DNA of 64,000 nt, from assembly GCA_963669155.1 (NCBI GenBank), contig OZ022593.1, forward strand, positions 13,211,427-13,275,426, given 5' to 3'. The number at the start of each line of letters is the position of its first letter. Positions within the stretch are counted from its first letter, which is position 1. Shown here in pieces: positions 12,100 to 24,140 of this stretch. Origin of the DNA: Arbacia lixula. Its lineage: Eukaryota; Echinodermata; Echinoidea; Arbacioida; Arbaciidae. Made by a program: the position numbers and the translations under genes. Under the pieces are notes generated by a model, which saw only the letters and a list, made by a program, of their open reading frames with translations, did no database searches and was not told where the DNA came from.

Positions 12100-13113
12100 T
12101 CACGTAAACTGACTAAATATACCCTTTAAGGCGTCGACATTATGTTTCCAGAAGAAAAGAAAATGTTCCCTGTACTCCTTATTCATGACGAAGAACACAA
12201 TAGAGTTGGATACAATGGTGCTCAAGCCTACGTAGACGGATGCAATCTGCACATCGCGGGAGACCCATGAAGTCGGTAGAACCTCGATAATGGAGTATGG
12301 TATCCATGAGGTGAAGAAGGAACCTGTGATAGAGGTTAATAGAATCAGGTTCTTCTTGCTTTGGGATACAGCTGATGGAGGCTTCGGTCCACCGATTAGC
12401 GGTTGGGGATTGGGGTTCTCAGATGTGCTAATGGCTCTTATCTGGGATGCAATTGCTCTTTCTTGGACAGCTACTGTCCGGGCGTGTCTCATCACAGTGC
12501 GGATGAGAATTGCGTATACAACGACAAGAACTAGCGCGTTTAGCCAGACAATAAGGCCCACATTGATCAACCCTAATATCAGATATTCATCGTTTTGGAA
12601 AAGCATACAGGTGCCGTATTGACGGAATCGAATGAACGCTTCCCCAGCGAGTGCTTTCTCAGAAATGAGGACGACCAGAAACCCGACCAAGGTTACGACG
12701 ACGGCTACGCCACATCGACGAGGGGTGACTAGGTTCGGATACTGGAGTGGTCTGACGATAAAGAGAAGGCGATCCACGGCGACAAACGTCATGAGTTGAG
12801 ACGAGAAGCTCGCAGCGAACGAGTTCAGAAAGCCGATCACCTGGCATCCAAGGTCCATGTATACCCACGCCCCAACAAGGGAAGGTTTGATCATGAGGGT
12901 CGTTAACACTGTAAGGCACAAGTCGGAAATGGCTAAACACGAATAGAACACTTTCGTCGACTCGGGTAACTGCTTAAGCCTCGGATAAATAATGAGATTA
13001 GTGATGTTGCACAATACTGAAACAATAATGAGTGGCACGATCAGCCATGCCGCTGGTATAGGGAAAATGCTGTTTGACGTGGTCGCTCCAGTCATGTTAA
13101 TAAACACAGGCAT
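12100..13113 (-). CDS. Orphan class A (rhodopsin-like) G-protein coupled receptor, GPCR-1
   Basis: A 337-residue single-exon frame with seven hydrophobic segments, expected in the plasma membrane as a receptor for an unknown ligand. Helix 1 is about residues 20-43, helix 2 has LAISDLCLTVL, helix 3 starts near CQVIG and ends in AVDRLLFIVRPL, and extracellular loop 2 carries its disulphide partner (YGTCMLF). Helix 6 reads FFTSWIP. Two class A signatures are altered: D-R-Y is D-R-L, and the helix 7 NPxxY is NSIVFF. There is no signal peptide. The N terminus has one possible glycosylation site (NMT). The first ATG is used; a pyrimidine-rich TTCTCAACTTGTAG ends four bases before it, so a 5'UTR intron like that of the other receptors is possible. 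Ligand and subfamily are not recognised. Confidence 0.85.
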   Translation of the reverse strand: MPVFINMTGATTSNSIFPIPAAWLIVPLIIVSVLCNITNLIIYPRLKQLPESTKVFYSCLAISDLCLTVLTTLMIKPSLVGAWVYMDLGCQVIGFLNSFAASFSSQLMTFVAVDRLLFIVRPLQYPNLVTPRRCGVAVVVTLVGFLVVLISEKALAGEAFIRFRQYGTCMLFQNDEYLILGLINVGLIVWLNALVLVVVYAILIRTVMRHARTVAVQERAIASQIRAISTSENPNPQPLIGGPKPPSAVSQSKKNLILLTSITGSFFTSWIPYSIIEVLPTSWVSRDVQIASVYVGLSTIVSNSIVFFVMNKEYREHFLFFWKHNVDALKGIFSQFT

Positions 13114-14579
13114 GATTCTACAAGTTGAGAAGTTGATATCAGCTTTCGTTGGCTCTCCTCTGGAGATGGCTGGAACACACTTCGAACTGTTGTGGTGAGA
13201 ACGAGTACCCTACATCGAAGGGAAGTGTGGAGGCGCGATTACCTCGTCGTATAGACAGCCTCCTTGCTCCTTTATGGCAACATCTTCGTGGGAAGTTCAC
13301 ATACAACTTATCTCTTGGCACAAATGATGCACAAATCATACATGAGCACACAATGTGTTGAACGTGTTTAATCTGCACAAACGCGAGAGCGCTCTACATT
13401 ATTAACCACATATTGTTGACGTGACTGTAGAACTGCGGATGAGTCAAAATAACGTACTCGTTGACATAAACGGTTTTATGACGGACAGAAAATATCCTCG
13501 ATCATTTCGAGCACGTGAGTTTTTTTTGAAAGGCTGTTTACTCTTGTGTATGCTTTCCCTGTCATGCGCTTAAATGATTTGACAGGAAGTGATTATTGCC
13601 CTCGCTCGATAGCTATTCCTTCCCTTATCATTAAGATATCATTAAGATGTTGCATTATTAGCGCGAAAGTTATTGTGATATTGTTAGTTTATTATGTATG
13701 ACCCAGTTTGAGCCGAGGATCGTTTCAAATATACGACGTATTCGTTTGGACGTAACAAATCCTGGTAGTGTGTGTGCCTGCATTGCGTATGGGTTCGTAG
13801 TTGCGTGCGTATGTGTGTGTGTGTGTCTATGTGTGTGTCGTTTTTGTCCGTTTTGATGAGAATGTAATGGCTTTCGCCATAATATTTAATTCCGTAACCC
13901 TGCCAACCGAAATGCCCCATTCGAGGAGGTTTAATGAAGTATGTGAATGCTTGACAATGTGAATTCGTGTAGAGTATTAATCAACCACCGTCATAACCGT
14001 ATAATATGGTTCATCTCATTTCAATTAATGTTAGAAATGCATGTGTACATCAATTTCAAAGCTGTTCGTGTCTTAGCATTACCAATGCAATTTACTGGTT
14101 ACTGCTACTGTCTCATACTGTTTGTTTTTTTGTTTGTTTATTTATTTTTACCATGCATAATAAACAATCACATTGACAAGAACAGCGTATTACATCAAAA
14201 TAGAACACATAGTAGGAACAAAGCATAAACATAAATGTTTGAAGCGCAGATTCCCTAGAATAACATAGTAAGTAATAAATTCGTTTCGTAAAACATGGCT
14301 TGAAATAAAACATTCATGATTTCGTTTAATCGACAGAAATAAAAACAAATAAAATAAGAAAAAAAGAATTGTTAATCGTGCCCTTATATCGTACTATACC
14401 TCCTGTGTCATGGTGCTATCTATAAATCACAATAATACTCATCATTTAATGATAATATCTCCTTAATGATCAACTATATATGAATACACTGATGATAAAC
14501 ACATTTTGGTTTCAGGCAAGTGTGGTTTTTAATCTGCTTACCCCAGAAAAAAAATGTTCAATCGTCAAATTATGTTCAT
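13114..14579. other. Upstream region of GPCR-1
   Basis: Contains a short GT-rich tract (about 13,815-13,840). The GCATGCGTAAATATTCA block seen upstream of GPCR-A to D is absent here. No promoter element could be fixed and no further gene is recognised. Confidence 0.4.
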
Positions 14580-15239
14580 CCATACATCCACCTTTTGTTC
14601 GTTGATGTTCAACTCGTCCTGACTCCCCTTTTGTTCATCATCATTATTTTTGTTAACACCTGAGCATCGTCTTGTAAAGAGTTACGATTAATCTGAGTCG
14701 ATCGCAAGTCCAATTCCCAATCTTCAATATACAGGGTTACGATCAATCGCAATTCTTTATAAGATAGCGCTCTGACTGAGTAGGAAGGTAAAAAGGTCGT
14801 AAAGCGCTTATGGCTTATCACAGCTGTCTCAAATTTAGGGTAAAATTCTTGTAGTTTATGAAATACTACTTGTACAATTCTAAGAAAAATAACTTAGCCA
14901 AATATCCTACATCTGTCTTAGACAAGCTAAAAACCTTAGTCAAATTTTAAGAAAAAATGTTCTTCGCCAAATTTGTATGGAATACGCGTTTTGGCTAAGA
15001 ATTTTGTCTTAGACAGGAGACAAATTGCTTAGATTTTTTTTACTTAAGCATGCTTATCTTGTGCTCCACCATTATCAGGAAGCTTTAGATATTCCATGTT
15101 GCGGAATCTAATGAGAATGGTATCCTGACTGCGCATGCGCGAGGTAGTCTATCCTTCGTCGCTTCTCATTTCACAACTGTTCACAGGCAATTTTACGTCA
15201 TAATTCGCGGCAACTGATGGCGCTATTGTACTCTAATTG

Positions 15240-16100
15240 CTCTGCCAGGTTGCGATACATGTATATTTGTATGCCTCATACAGGGCGCCGATGTAAAACA
15301 GGTTTTCAACTGAACGGTCTACCCTGTATTTTACGCTGAGTAAAAGATCCAAACATAGGCAACATACAGCTCATGGGAGATCGTCATGTCATTTCATGAC
15401 TGGAAAAAAATACCCCTTCCCTTAATATACATGTACTACGAACATGTACATAGGTTTGGTTTTATATAATTAATGCCTTCAATCAAAGATTACATCATGA
15501 AGACATGATCTAAATTAAAAATAATGGAGCCACTACCACAGAGCAATGTTCTCAGCGACAACATACTGAAATTTGGGAGAAAATTGATACAGGATTACTA
15601 AGATACGCTGAAACGGGTAAAAAAAAGGTTCATGACGTCATACATGAAATTCATTTTTTCCATTCGTATGGCAAATCGATGACGTCACGATGTACTTAAC
15701 GAAAAATTGAGACACGAAATAACATATTACACTTTTTCAGAATATTAAAAAAAAAATGGGGGTCACTAGCCATTCTGAGGAGCTATGGCCGATTGAAGAT
15801 AGTCATGTTTTTTTTTTACAATATTTGCTCACAAAAATGCATAGACGCACGCGCAGACTTTCAAAATTGACACACACGCGGCACGACCTTGTTATTGCAT
15901 GAACATAAGTCAAAATGACAGGATACGATGCATGTAGTGTTAGAAACATTAATCCAGTGAAAAAAAACAGTATTCTGACGTTGTGTTAGACTGATGCATG
16001 TAAAAACGGAAGAACGTGCGCGCACGCGCGGAAATTTTTGAAATGCTTGAAATTCCCATTAAAAACTTAACTAAAATGGCAAAGGAAAATCACTTCTTTT
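15240..16100. other. Spacer inside block A
   Basis: Short A runs and a CG-rich tract (GTGCGCGCACGCGCG, about 16,016-16,030). No gene is recognised. Confidence 0.4.
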
Positions 16101-16104
16101 TGAA

Positions 16105-16760
16105 AAGGGGTTAGATTCATTTCAGTTTATTTGCAAAAGGGACTAGATCCACAAAGGTAATTTTTGGAAAAAAAAAATATTTTAAAAATTTGAAGACAGG
16201 TAGATTTCTTTTATACCCAATTTTATGTTCACATTGGAAAGTATATCATGACAATTTTGTTTCGCATAAGAATTTTGCAATGTGGGAGGAAAATAGTAGA
16301 TTTTCCTCAGAATGATCTAAACTGCATCTAACCCCTATTGCAAAAGAATTAAGAGCTCATTTGCAAAAGGAGCTAGATCCATTTCTCATCAAATTTAATT
16401 TTGTTTGTCTCAATGGTTGAAGTAGCTTTATGATGTGATACGAAAGAAAAGTTTAAATTCCCATAAAAAATGAACAAAATTGGCAAAGAAAAATCACTTG
16501 TTTCTTCAAAATGGGTTACATTCATTTTAGTTTGTTTGCAGAAGGCGCTAGATCCATAAAGGTAATTTTTGGAAAAAAAAAACATTTTAAAAATATGAAG
16601 ACAGGTAGATTTATTCTATACCCAATTTTATGTTCACATGTTAGGGTAGTATATCATGACAATTTAGTTTCGCACAAGGATATTTCAAGTTAGGAGAATA
16701 AAAAGTAGATTTTCTCATAATTCTATAAAGTGGATCTAACCCCTTTTGCAAACAAGCTCT
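16105..16760. repeat. Two-copy tandem repeat, period about 390 bp
   Basis: Unit 1 (about 16,105-16,350) and unit 2 (about 16,495-16,745) share GTAATTTTTGGAAAAAAAAA, TGAAGACAGGTAGATTT, ACCCAATTTTATGTTCACAT and TATATCATGACAATTT in the same order. Each unit is flanked by the words TTGCAAA and CTAGATCCA or GGATCTAACCCC, so it may be two copies of a small element. It is not found in the other blocks. Confidence 0.75.
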
Positions 16761-17499
16761 TCATATATATCTATGCATGAAAAAAATGATAAAACACCAC
16801 AAATGCATGTTCGAGATATAGATGCCACGAAAAAGTGGGGGGGGGGGGTCAGTAAATAAAAATAAAGAAAGATAAAGAAAGAAAATTCTAACGAAATCAA
16901 GAGGTGATCTATCGAATACGATCACCTAATAGAATAAGTAAATACATTTTTAAAAGAATTCCCGCGTCATGGGCGTCAAGGTTGTGAAATCTAAAGCTCC
17001 CTATTAGTAACGGTCGCGGCAAACGCTTCCTTCCTCATGCTATAATTGAACTTATTTCGATTATATATTAGCACAATAAAGGCAATCAAATCAGGTAACA
17101 TCAAAAAAATTAAAAAGCAGATTGGATTTCTCTTCTTTTTTTCTTTTTTTTTTTTGCGGAACGAATTTCTCACTCGGGTATAAATTGCTTGCATACAATA
17201 CTCTTTACGGTTACTATGGCTAGGTTTCAAGGTAAGTCTTTTCGTACACATGTTGGTAAGCGCTCTATATAGGCCCTGCGCATGCTTTAGCCAAGTGTTG
17301 GAAACGAAGGCAGCCCTGAAACGTGTCGTAAAAGGAAAATTCTCGATATAGTAAATTACTTTAAAACAACACCGTACGCGGCACTATCAACTTTTTTCAG
17401 CCAGGTGTGTTAACCTTTATACTTTCGTTCTTGTAGTCCAGCACGTAGTGGTTTGCGTCGGTGCAAGGAACCCCTCGTTCAGTCCAGAAAGTTCTGGAC

Positions 17500-18383
17500 G
17501 GCGTTTCATGAACATTTTTCGTCTGACAAGCTGTCTTTCTCCGACGGTTACGATAGTAACAGTCAGTGGCTAGTGCCTCTCAGCCAATCAAAACCGATGA
17601 TTTCACTGATGTTGTCAGCACTGACCATTTAGTCAGTGCTGACAACGTTCATGAAACGCCCTACAGTTCTACTACAGTCATCTTCTGAAACATCTCGTAC
17701 GCGCTCGTCATTTTAAAGTATAGTAGCACATGAAGAAGGAATTTCTGTGGAAACGTTGGTCCAACCCTCCCCACCACCCCCCCCCCCTCCCCCTCCGCCA
17801 TCCTCATTCCCACTCCAACAAAACCACCACCGAGAACTGCAGTCACTCGTCTTTTGTGTAACTTTGAAGGATGCTTAGCATTTACTATTTCGTCTACCAG
17901 GGTAACCTTTAAAAGTAAACGAAACACCCACGCGATCCCGATCTAATAGTTTTCACCCCCTTTTGAGCAGTACTTGATCTTCATAGCGACCACGAATGCA
18001 TGAAAAAAGTCAAACTATATTAATGAAATTAGAGAGAAAATGTAATACTATCACGTCTCCTTTCATATCCTCTTCGTGTTTTTAACAGTATCACTTTATC
18101 GGAGCTGTATCATTGGTATTGAGTTTCAATTTACTCCTTTAGACATGAACATCACTGTTTTAGCATGTTGACATGCTAGCGTAATTGGCAGTCCCGAATA
18201 AACTGGGAGCTGTGATTAATTTGGGCGAAGTGTACATGGCGCAACGAATCAAGCGATCCCGCAGAATTGCCAACGAGGAAAAACTTTGTATAGGCAACGT
18301 GATAAGATCTCCGTGACATTTGGATGGAGAAAGTTTTTTATATTAATATATTTTTCCTTCCTCTATCTCTATTCGCTCTCTTG

Positions 18384-18424
<41 letters not shown>

Positions 18425-18532
18425 CCATTTCCTCTCTCTCCTTCACTGCAATATCTCTCACTGATTTGCTATCCTCAAAGTTCGGCCTTGATGCTACTTT
18501 CTTTCTTTTGTTCCTTTTCATCTCAACTTTCT

Positions 18533-18565
<33 letters not shown>

Positions 18566-18840
18566 ACTCTCTCTCTCTCTCTCGTTATCTGTCTCTCTCC
18601 CGGGGTCCTCCTTACCTTAATAACATACTTTATCATTTAATCTTTATTAATTTTATCCCGAGCAACTGCCAGTCAGTGTCTATTTTAAATAAACACTTGA
18701 TCAATCATGTCATTTGTCTTGTTTACTGATGGCGCTTATGCGATCAGTGCATGAATAGAACTGTATCAGCCTAGTGTACTGCGTAATTTCTTGCCAAACC
18801 TCACATTTATACGTATTTCATCCCTACCTCTCTTCTACTA
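17500..18840. other. Spacer inside block A with CT microsatellites
   Basis: Holds (CT)n tracts at about 18,378-18,422 and 18,541-18,584. The 147-codon open frame over them (18,286-18,729) is a leucine/serine artefact of the repeat. TCAGTGCTGACAACG and its complement near 17,610-17,650 form a short inverted repeat. Confidence 0.5.
18378..18422. repeat. (CT)n microsatellite
   Basis: About 45 bp of CT alternation; a second tract of similar length follows at 18,541-18,584. Confidence 0.9.
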
Positions 18841-21025
18841 CACACTAATATTCCCTCACATGTATCTTCATATCCATGGCAACGAAACAAAACAACTGTA
18901 CGATGGCGGAGATGTTCCAAATTCGATGTGAACACTTTTGCGGAGTCGCACTTGATTCTTAAAGAGCTAGATGTGAATTATTTTACGACGGAAATTGCGC
19001 ATGTTTTTATCGTCTTGAGACAAGTAAATGTGAAAGATGTATTGATATCGGAGAGAAATTCCATGATAAAGTAGACATGACCATCAAAATTAAAATATTT
19101 TAAGCTTTCAAACTATAGTCATTTTAGTCACATTGAAGCTTTAATATTGAAATTTTGGTAGATTCCCATCATAGTTCATAATGCAACAGGTAAATAGATT
19201 ATGCAAATCTAATTATCATACCAAAAATAACATATTCTATGAAATACCTTTAAGTATTTTTATAATATAAATCAGCTATAAACAAGCCTTGAAATGAAGA
19301 CATAGCACAGTGGGGTTTTTTTTATCAATATACTTCTATTAAACATATACATGTATCTACTGAAAATTTGATTTTGATTAATGCGTTTTCCTTCACTAGC
19401 AATTTGATAAATGTAAAATAAAGTGTCACGGTATCATATTTATTGTGATGTTTTTAAGATATGTCTTTTAAATACAAATGCACACTTCATGATTCTTATG
19501 GTGCACATCACACTCCCATAGGTCTATCATATGCATATACCTGCAACAATAATTATTCTTGTTAATTAATCAAACTTTTTATAATTATGGCAGGGCGTTG
19601 AAGTAGATTTCACACAGTCTTATGATATATTCCCAATCGATTGATAACAAATTGATTTGCTTATTTGTTACATTAAAACATATTTGATGTATTAGAACAT
19701 TGATACAGCACCCTTCCATGTATTCTTGTTTTCTTAATTGAAGCGAAATGTAGGCTAATTTCTTGTTGGATTTACAATGTATAGTCAAATGTTGTTTCAA
19801 AGGGTTTATTTACATACACTATTAAAGGCTCCAATACAGGGGCCTATGAAACAACTGACACCGTGCGGCCCGCGTATCTCATAGAACGGTGTACCTTCAA
19901 GAAACTCTTGATAATCATTATTTACAACAATTATTGAGAAGTCATGAATAAAACTTTGAATATAAAATAACATTTTTTCAATCAACTTGACTTCAAGAAC
20001 AGTTCTCAGTGGGTTCATTGCTTCTCTACCCCCTTCGCAGTCCGTTTGTGTCAAGTTCAGATGTGGCAAACAGGAAAAAAGGAATGTGCTGGAAATGTTT
20101 GTTGCATGTGAACTGGAATTGATGACCGACTTCCCCACGTCTCAACCGCCTACTTAGTAGGATGGTGGTACGGCAATGCGGCGTCTCAAGTACGTTTTTA
20201 GTTTGTCTAACTGAGGAACGGGATGGCTGCCTGAAAATTGTAAACATTGCCAAAGTTCTGGAGCACCTTTCCGCCCGGGTACGTTCATGAAGTTCGTAGA
20301 AAGACCGTAAAAAGTGCAACGTCCACTCCGTTTGCATACAATGGGAGTCCGTACGGCAACATTCTTGAAAATGTAGTGAGAACTAGTTTTCTGTGACTAG
20401 ACTACTGTCACTCTAATGGTAGCACTAATAATTTAGCCTTTCCTTGCTGGGGCGTGGATGTACGAGGAATTTAAATGACAGGTGATGAGCTTTCGAAACG
20501 CTTTCTCAACTTATGTCGATCGCCGTCTCTTCAACGTCGTCATCCTTCTCCGATGCTTCGTGGCCGTTATCACTTCCCTCTCTCTCATGGTCGTCAGTTT
20601 CATCGAGAAGGTGCTGGCTTGCGAAGCGATCATATTATGGTAGAATGGCACTCCGTTGGATACGGGACTTGAAATTGCAGTTGGTATTCTCAAAGCATAA
20701 TAAATCGAAAAAAATGTATATAGTACTATAGCAGCATACACAAGCAACATATGCTTCAGGGCGTCGGTAGGAATCCTGTACACAAATTACCTCTGCATTG
20801 TTCGAACACACGAGGCGCAGCCGAATAGGTTCAATATTACTTTGCGCCATCTTGGACTGGTTGGTGAGTAAAACTTTGTTGTGAATCTGAACTGGCCAGA
20901 TGAGGTTTATACACCGTCTAGCTTTATTTTTAAACGATCCGAGGGCATGCTTTCCAACAGCGCCGTACATTATTTAGTTTTATTTACTGAACTTCTTTGC
21001 TTTTGTCAAATCTTGCAGATTCAAC

Positions 21026-22186
21026 TTAACTTTCGTTTTCGTCAAAAAGTGGTGCATTTGTGCGATTCGCAGAAGTGAAGATTCCCTTTATGGCATTGCG
21101 GAACTGGGGGTAACGTGCGGTGTAGATGATGGGATTGGCGCAGGAGTTGCAGAAACCTAAAACGGTTAGCGCGCGATTGAGCGGACTATACAGGTAGCTG
21201 TCTGATATGATTCGAAGGTTATAACCCAAGTAGGAGAGTTGCACTGGGCCCCAGCAGACGATGAAGAACAGAACAACGAGAAAGAGCGTCTGAAGAACGC
21301 GCTTTTTGGCTAGAAGGTGGAGCGCGGTCGGGTTGGATTGCTCCGAGTAGGCGCTCATTGTGAAACTCTGGGATTGGACATGAAGAACTCGAGCTGATAA
21401 CGCTTGAAAGATGACAGTCGTAAATACTGGTATGAGGAACTGCATAAAGAAAAGGAAAACACCTACTAGAAGCTGCGTCGAGTAGGATGGAAACGTCTCG
21501 ACGCATCGCGACGTTGCTGGTTCTACGTGCCCGACGAAGAACAAAAAGATAGCTGCTACGAAACCAATCATCCAATTGAGAACAATGCAGGCGTTTATTT
21601 TGCGTCCCGTCACCCACCGCTTGAAGTGCAACGGGTAGGCAATGGCGAGGTATCTCTCGACGGGAATAATGGTGAGTGTCATGATGGATGCATCGACAGA
21701 GACCCACATAAACATCGACGTGAACACCACCTTGCAGTACGCTTCTCCCAGAATCGTCGATGGAACGCGCACCAGAGACGGCAGCGGAATCATAAAGATG
21801 GACGTCATGAAATCGGCCGCCGCGAGGGCTCCAATAAGCGCATCGCAGGAGCGAGACTCGTTGCTACGACACTGGTGGAGGACTACGATCACGAGCAGGT
21901 TTCCCACGATGCCAATCGATGCTGTCGTCATCTGAAGAATCAGCCACCACGACCACTCAACCGGCTGCCATTGCCACGCACCTGCTTTGGACGGGATCGA
22001 GCCGGTGCTACCGGCCGTGACTACCCCGTCGGCAAACATCATCGTCTGTTCAACAATGTCAACAACCGCTGCATCGCTAGTCACATCTTGACTCGTGGCC
22101 ATAGTTCTTGGGTTCTGGCAATGCGATTCGCTCAACAAAATCAAGAGCAACACGCAGAGACAGATCTCTTTAATGTGGATCGCCAT
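21026..22186 (-). CDS. Class A orphan GPCR, GPCR-A (shortest copy)
   Basis: A 386-residue receptor in one coding exon. The chosen start (22,186) gives a signal peptide (MAIHIKEICLCVLLLILLSE, cleavage near SHC-Q) and is shared by all four paralogues; nine bases upstream lies a pyrimidine-rich acceptor (TTTTTTCCAAG), so upstream in-frame codons are intronic. The ectodomain is short. Helix 1 carries the GN pair, helix 2 LAAAD, helix 3 ends V-ERY-LAIAYPL, extracellular loop 2 has SRC, helix 6 VCWGP and helix 7 NSCANPIIY, a full set of class A hallmarks. Against GPCR-B it lacks 34 ectodomain residues. An AAA to TAA change removes the last 14 residues: the old frame continues open to 20,984. Peptide-receptor-like in appearance; the ligand is unknown. 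Confidence 0.9.
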   Translation of the reverse strand: MAIHIKEICLCVLLLILLSESHCQNPRTMATSQDVTSDAAVVDIVEQTMMFADGVVTAGSTGSIPSKAGAWQWQPVEWSWWLILQMTTASIGIVGNLLVIVVLHQCRSNESRSCDALIGALAAADFMTSIFMIPLPSLVRVPSTILGEAYCKVVFTSMFMWVSVDASIMTLTIIPVERYLAIAYPLHFKRWVTGRKINACIVLNWMIGFVAAIFLFFVGHVEPATSRCVETFPSYSTQLLVGVFLFFMQFLIPVFTTVIFQALSARVLHVQSQSFTMSAYSEQSNPTALHLLAKKRVLQTLFLVVLFFIVCWGPVQLSYLGYNLRIISDSYLYSPLNRALTVLGFCNSCANPIIYTARYPQFRNAIKGIFTSANRTNAPLFDENES

Positions 22187-22195
22187 TGTTAAGAC

Positions 22196-22803
22196 CTTGG
22201 AAAAAAAAAATAAAAACAAACATATTTTGAAGACTATGAACAACACATATGGGCTGTGAAGTACAAGCACTTCTTTCGGTATCGTCCGATAATATGTGTT
22301 CATAAGGCGACATTTTTCCCCGATATAGGCACCTAGTTCAAGAGACGTTGTTTGAACGAATCATTAATTTCGTCTTTCATTGTGTCATTTGCGTACATCT
22401 AAAATAAAGAACAATAGTAGCAATCACCATGTAGGATGGTAATACATACATCTGTGCAACATAAAACCCCAATGTGTTAATAAGGTTTCTTCTTCAAAAT
22501 TACGGCCAATAACATGTTTCGATTTCGTTCTGTTTAATCGCTTATTAAATGTATCTGTGTACCACTGGTATACAGGAACATATTCCATGCATATTCACGT
22601 TTGAACAGCATTTACATAACAAGAAGAAAAATTATTTGAAAGTTGTTTTGCTTCGTTCCGCAGTTGCACCATTTCTGGAACATGGAGCCACATCGACATA
22701 TCTAAGGTGTGTGTTTTCCATTCACAATACGTTTTGATGATTATATCAGTAATTAATCAACACCTAAAACTCAGCCTAATGTACTCTGAAACAGCGTACT
22801 TAC
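22196..22803 (-). other. Predicted 5'UTR intron of GPCR-A
   Basis: Donor AAAG|GTAAGT at 22,804/22,803 and acceptor TTTTTTCCAAG|G at 22,196/22,195. The same donor and acceptor are found at homologous places in the three paralogues, which is the main support. Confidence 0.7.
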
Positions 22804-22962
22804 CTTTTGTGTGAGAAGTGTAGCTGAAGGTCTATAACATTCATAAGCTTGGGCGTCGGAAAATCTACAGAGGTTCAGTTATCTGAAAGATGGTTCAACG
22901 TGTACAATGCCACTTGTAGTTGAATTATTAAATCGACTCCTGCTGTAAGAGAAGCGATGCAG
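22804..22962 (-). other. Predicted non-coding first exon of GPCR-A
   Basis: Ends at the donor 22,804. It contains the conserved word TAGATTTTCCGACGCC shared with the first exons of GPCR-B and C in closely similar form. The 5' edge is an estimate. Confidence 0.5.
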
Positions 22963-23039
22963 AATACCAACATCTTCACATGAGAATGATTATGTAGCTC
23001 TATAGTACTGGATGGATGATAACGATGAGCAAGAATAAC

Positions 23040-23062
23040 ACTGCGCATGCGTAAATATTCAT
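23040..23062 (-). promoter_or_regulatory. Conserved upstream element of GPCR-A
   Basis: The plus strand reads TGCGCATGCGTAAATATTCA. The GCATGCGTAAATATTCA core is preserved upstream of all four paralogues although the surrounding spacer has diverged. The palindromic TGCGCATGCG part resembles an NRF1 binding site; that assignment is an inference. The TATA-like motif present in B, C and D is degenerate here. Confidence 0.6.
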
Positions 23063-23721
23063 GATATGTATATCATTAAATGGTATCTGATTTGAAAGTG
23101 AGTTTCATTTCTTTTGACAATGTGTAGAATAGATCATACAATTTTAAATTGCGTGGGTATTAAGTAATAGCTTTGTTTCAATGTTTTGTCACATTTGTTT
23201 TGCCCTGTTTGTCTCGTGTGTGACTTTTCAACGAAAAGTACTTCTCAAAATACAAGTATAATATTACTACACAGGAATCATCTAAACAGTACCATGGCCT
23301 TTGAATAGTCTCCGTACGAAATTAAAAGAAATAATTTGTGACAATGAAACAATTATCACTCGAATTAAAATATTGGAGTGTTGTGTCCTCATCTAAGATA
23401 TTGATCATCATTAGTTTATGGCAGATACGAGCTTGGGAGGAGAATATACAAACAGATAATTTAGATAATTAGATTAAATTAGATTAAAGCAGAAGAAACA
23501 ATATCTTTACCTCTTATAACATACCGGATGAGAATGAATGTGTAACCTCGTCCCTTACCCCTTTCAGTAAAACTCAATAGAAGTTAATCTCTTCGTAAGT
23601 AATAATAATAATCCTCTTGAGCGCATAACTTGGAAAGATATGAAAGGGGATGGAAACTTACTCGGGGAATACAGACAATTTTTTTACAAAGTAATTAAGC
23701 TTTTGATGTTGTATTCCTTTC

Positions 23722-24140
23722 AGGATATTTGACCCACGTATGGTATAAAAAAAATAGTAGAAAAGAGTGAAAATAAAGGAGATAATAGTCTTTTTTTCAA
23801 TTTGTAATACAGTTGCTGAAAGCTGTTTTAGCTTCAGATTTCATTCTTTAAACCGAAAATGAATTAGATGAAATCAAAATAGTAGAGGTGGGTAAGAAGA
23901 GTTTTGAAGTAGTCATAAAGTAGTTATAGAGAAAAGGAAGAAAGAAAGAAATGGGTTAAAGTATGGGTAAAATAGTGTTTTTTCTCCGGATGACAAACAT
24001 TTTCACTACACTTTTCTCTTTCCTTTCCCTTGTCGGCAACTCTTATTACCACTCTCTGTTTTCATTTCATCTGATTTTTTTTTTGGTTTAAACTCTGACT
24101 TTCGTTTCATTGCTTCACCCCACAAGTGGGCCAAATAGCC
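23722..24140. mobile_element. Foldback MITE, family F6, copy in block A
   Basis: The left arm begins AGGATATTTGACCCACGTAT and the right arm ends CAAGTGGGCCAAATAGCC, its near complement. AAACCGAAAATGAATTAGAT on the left is answered by ATCTGATTTTTTTTTTGGTT on the right. The centre reads TTTTTTCTCCGGATG. The matching element in block D is at 55,350-55,915; in blocks B and C only the left arm remains. Confidence 0.65.

Noticed and set aside
18286-18729. 147-codon Leu/Ser-rich frame
   Set aside because: Translation of CT microsatellites.
21527-22192. 221-codon frame on the plus strand
   Set aside because: It is the antisense shadow of the GPCR-A gene; similar shadows occur opposite B, C and D.
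22187-22303. Longer GPCR-A N terminus starting at 22,303
   Set aside because: A pyrimidine-rich acceptor lies between that ATG and 22,186, and the signal peptide starts at 22,186 in every paralogue.
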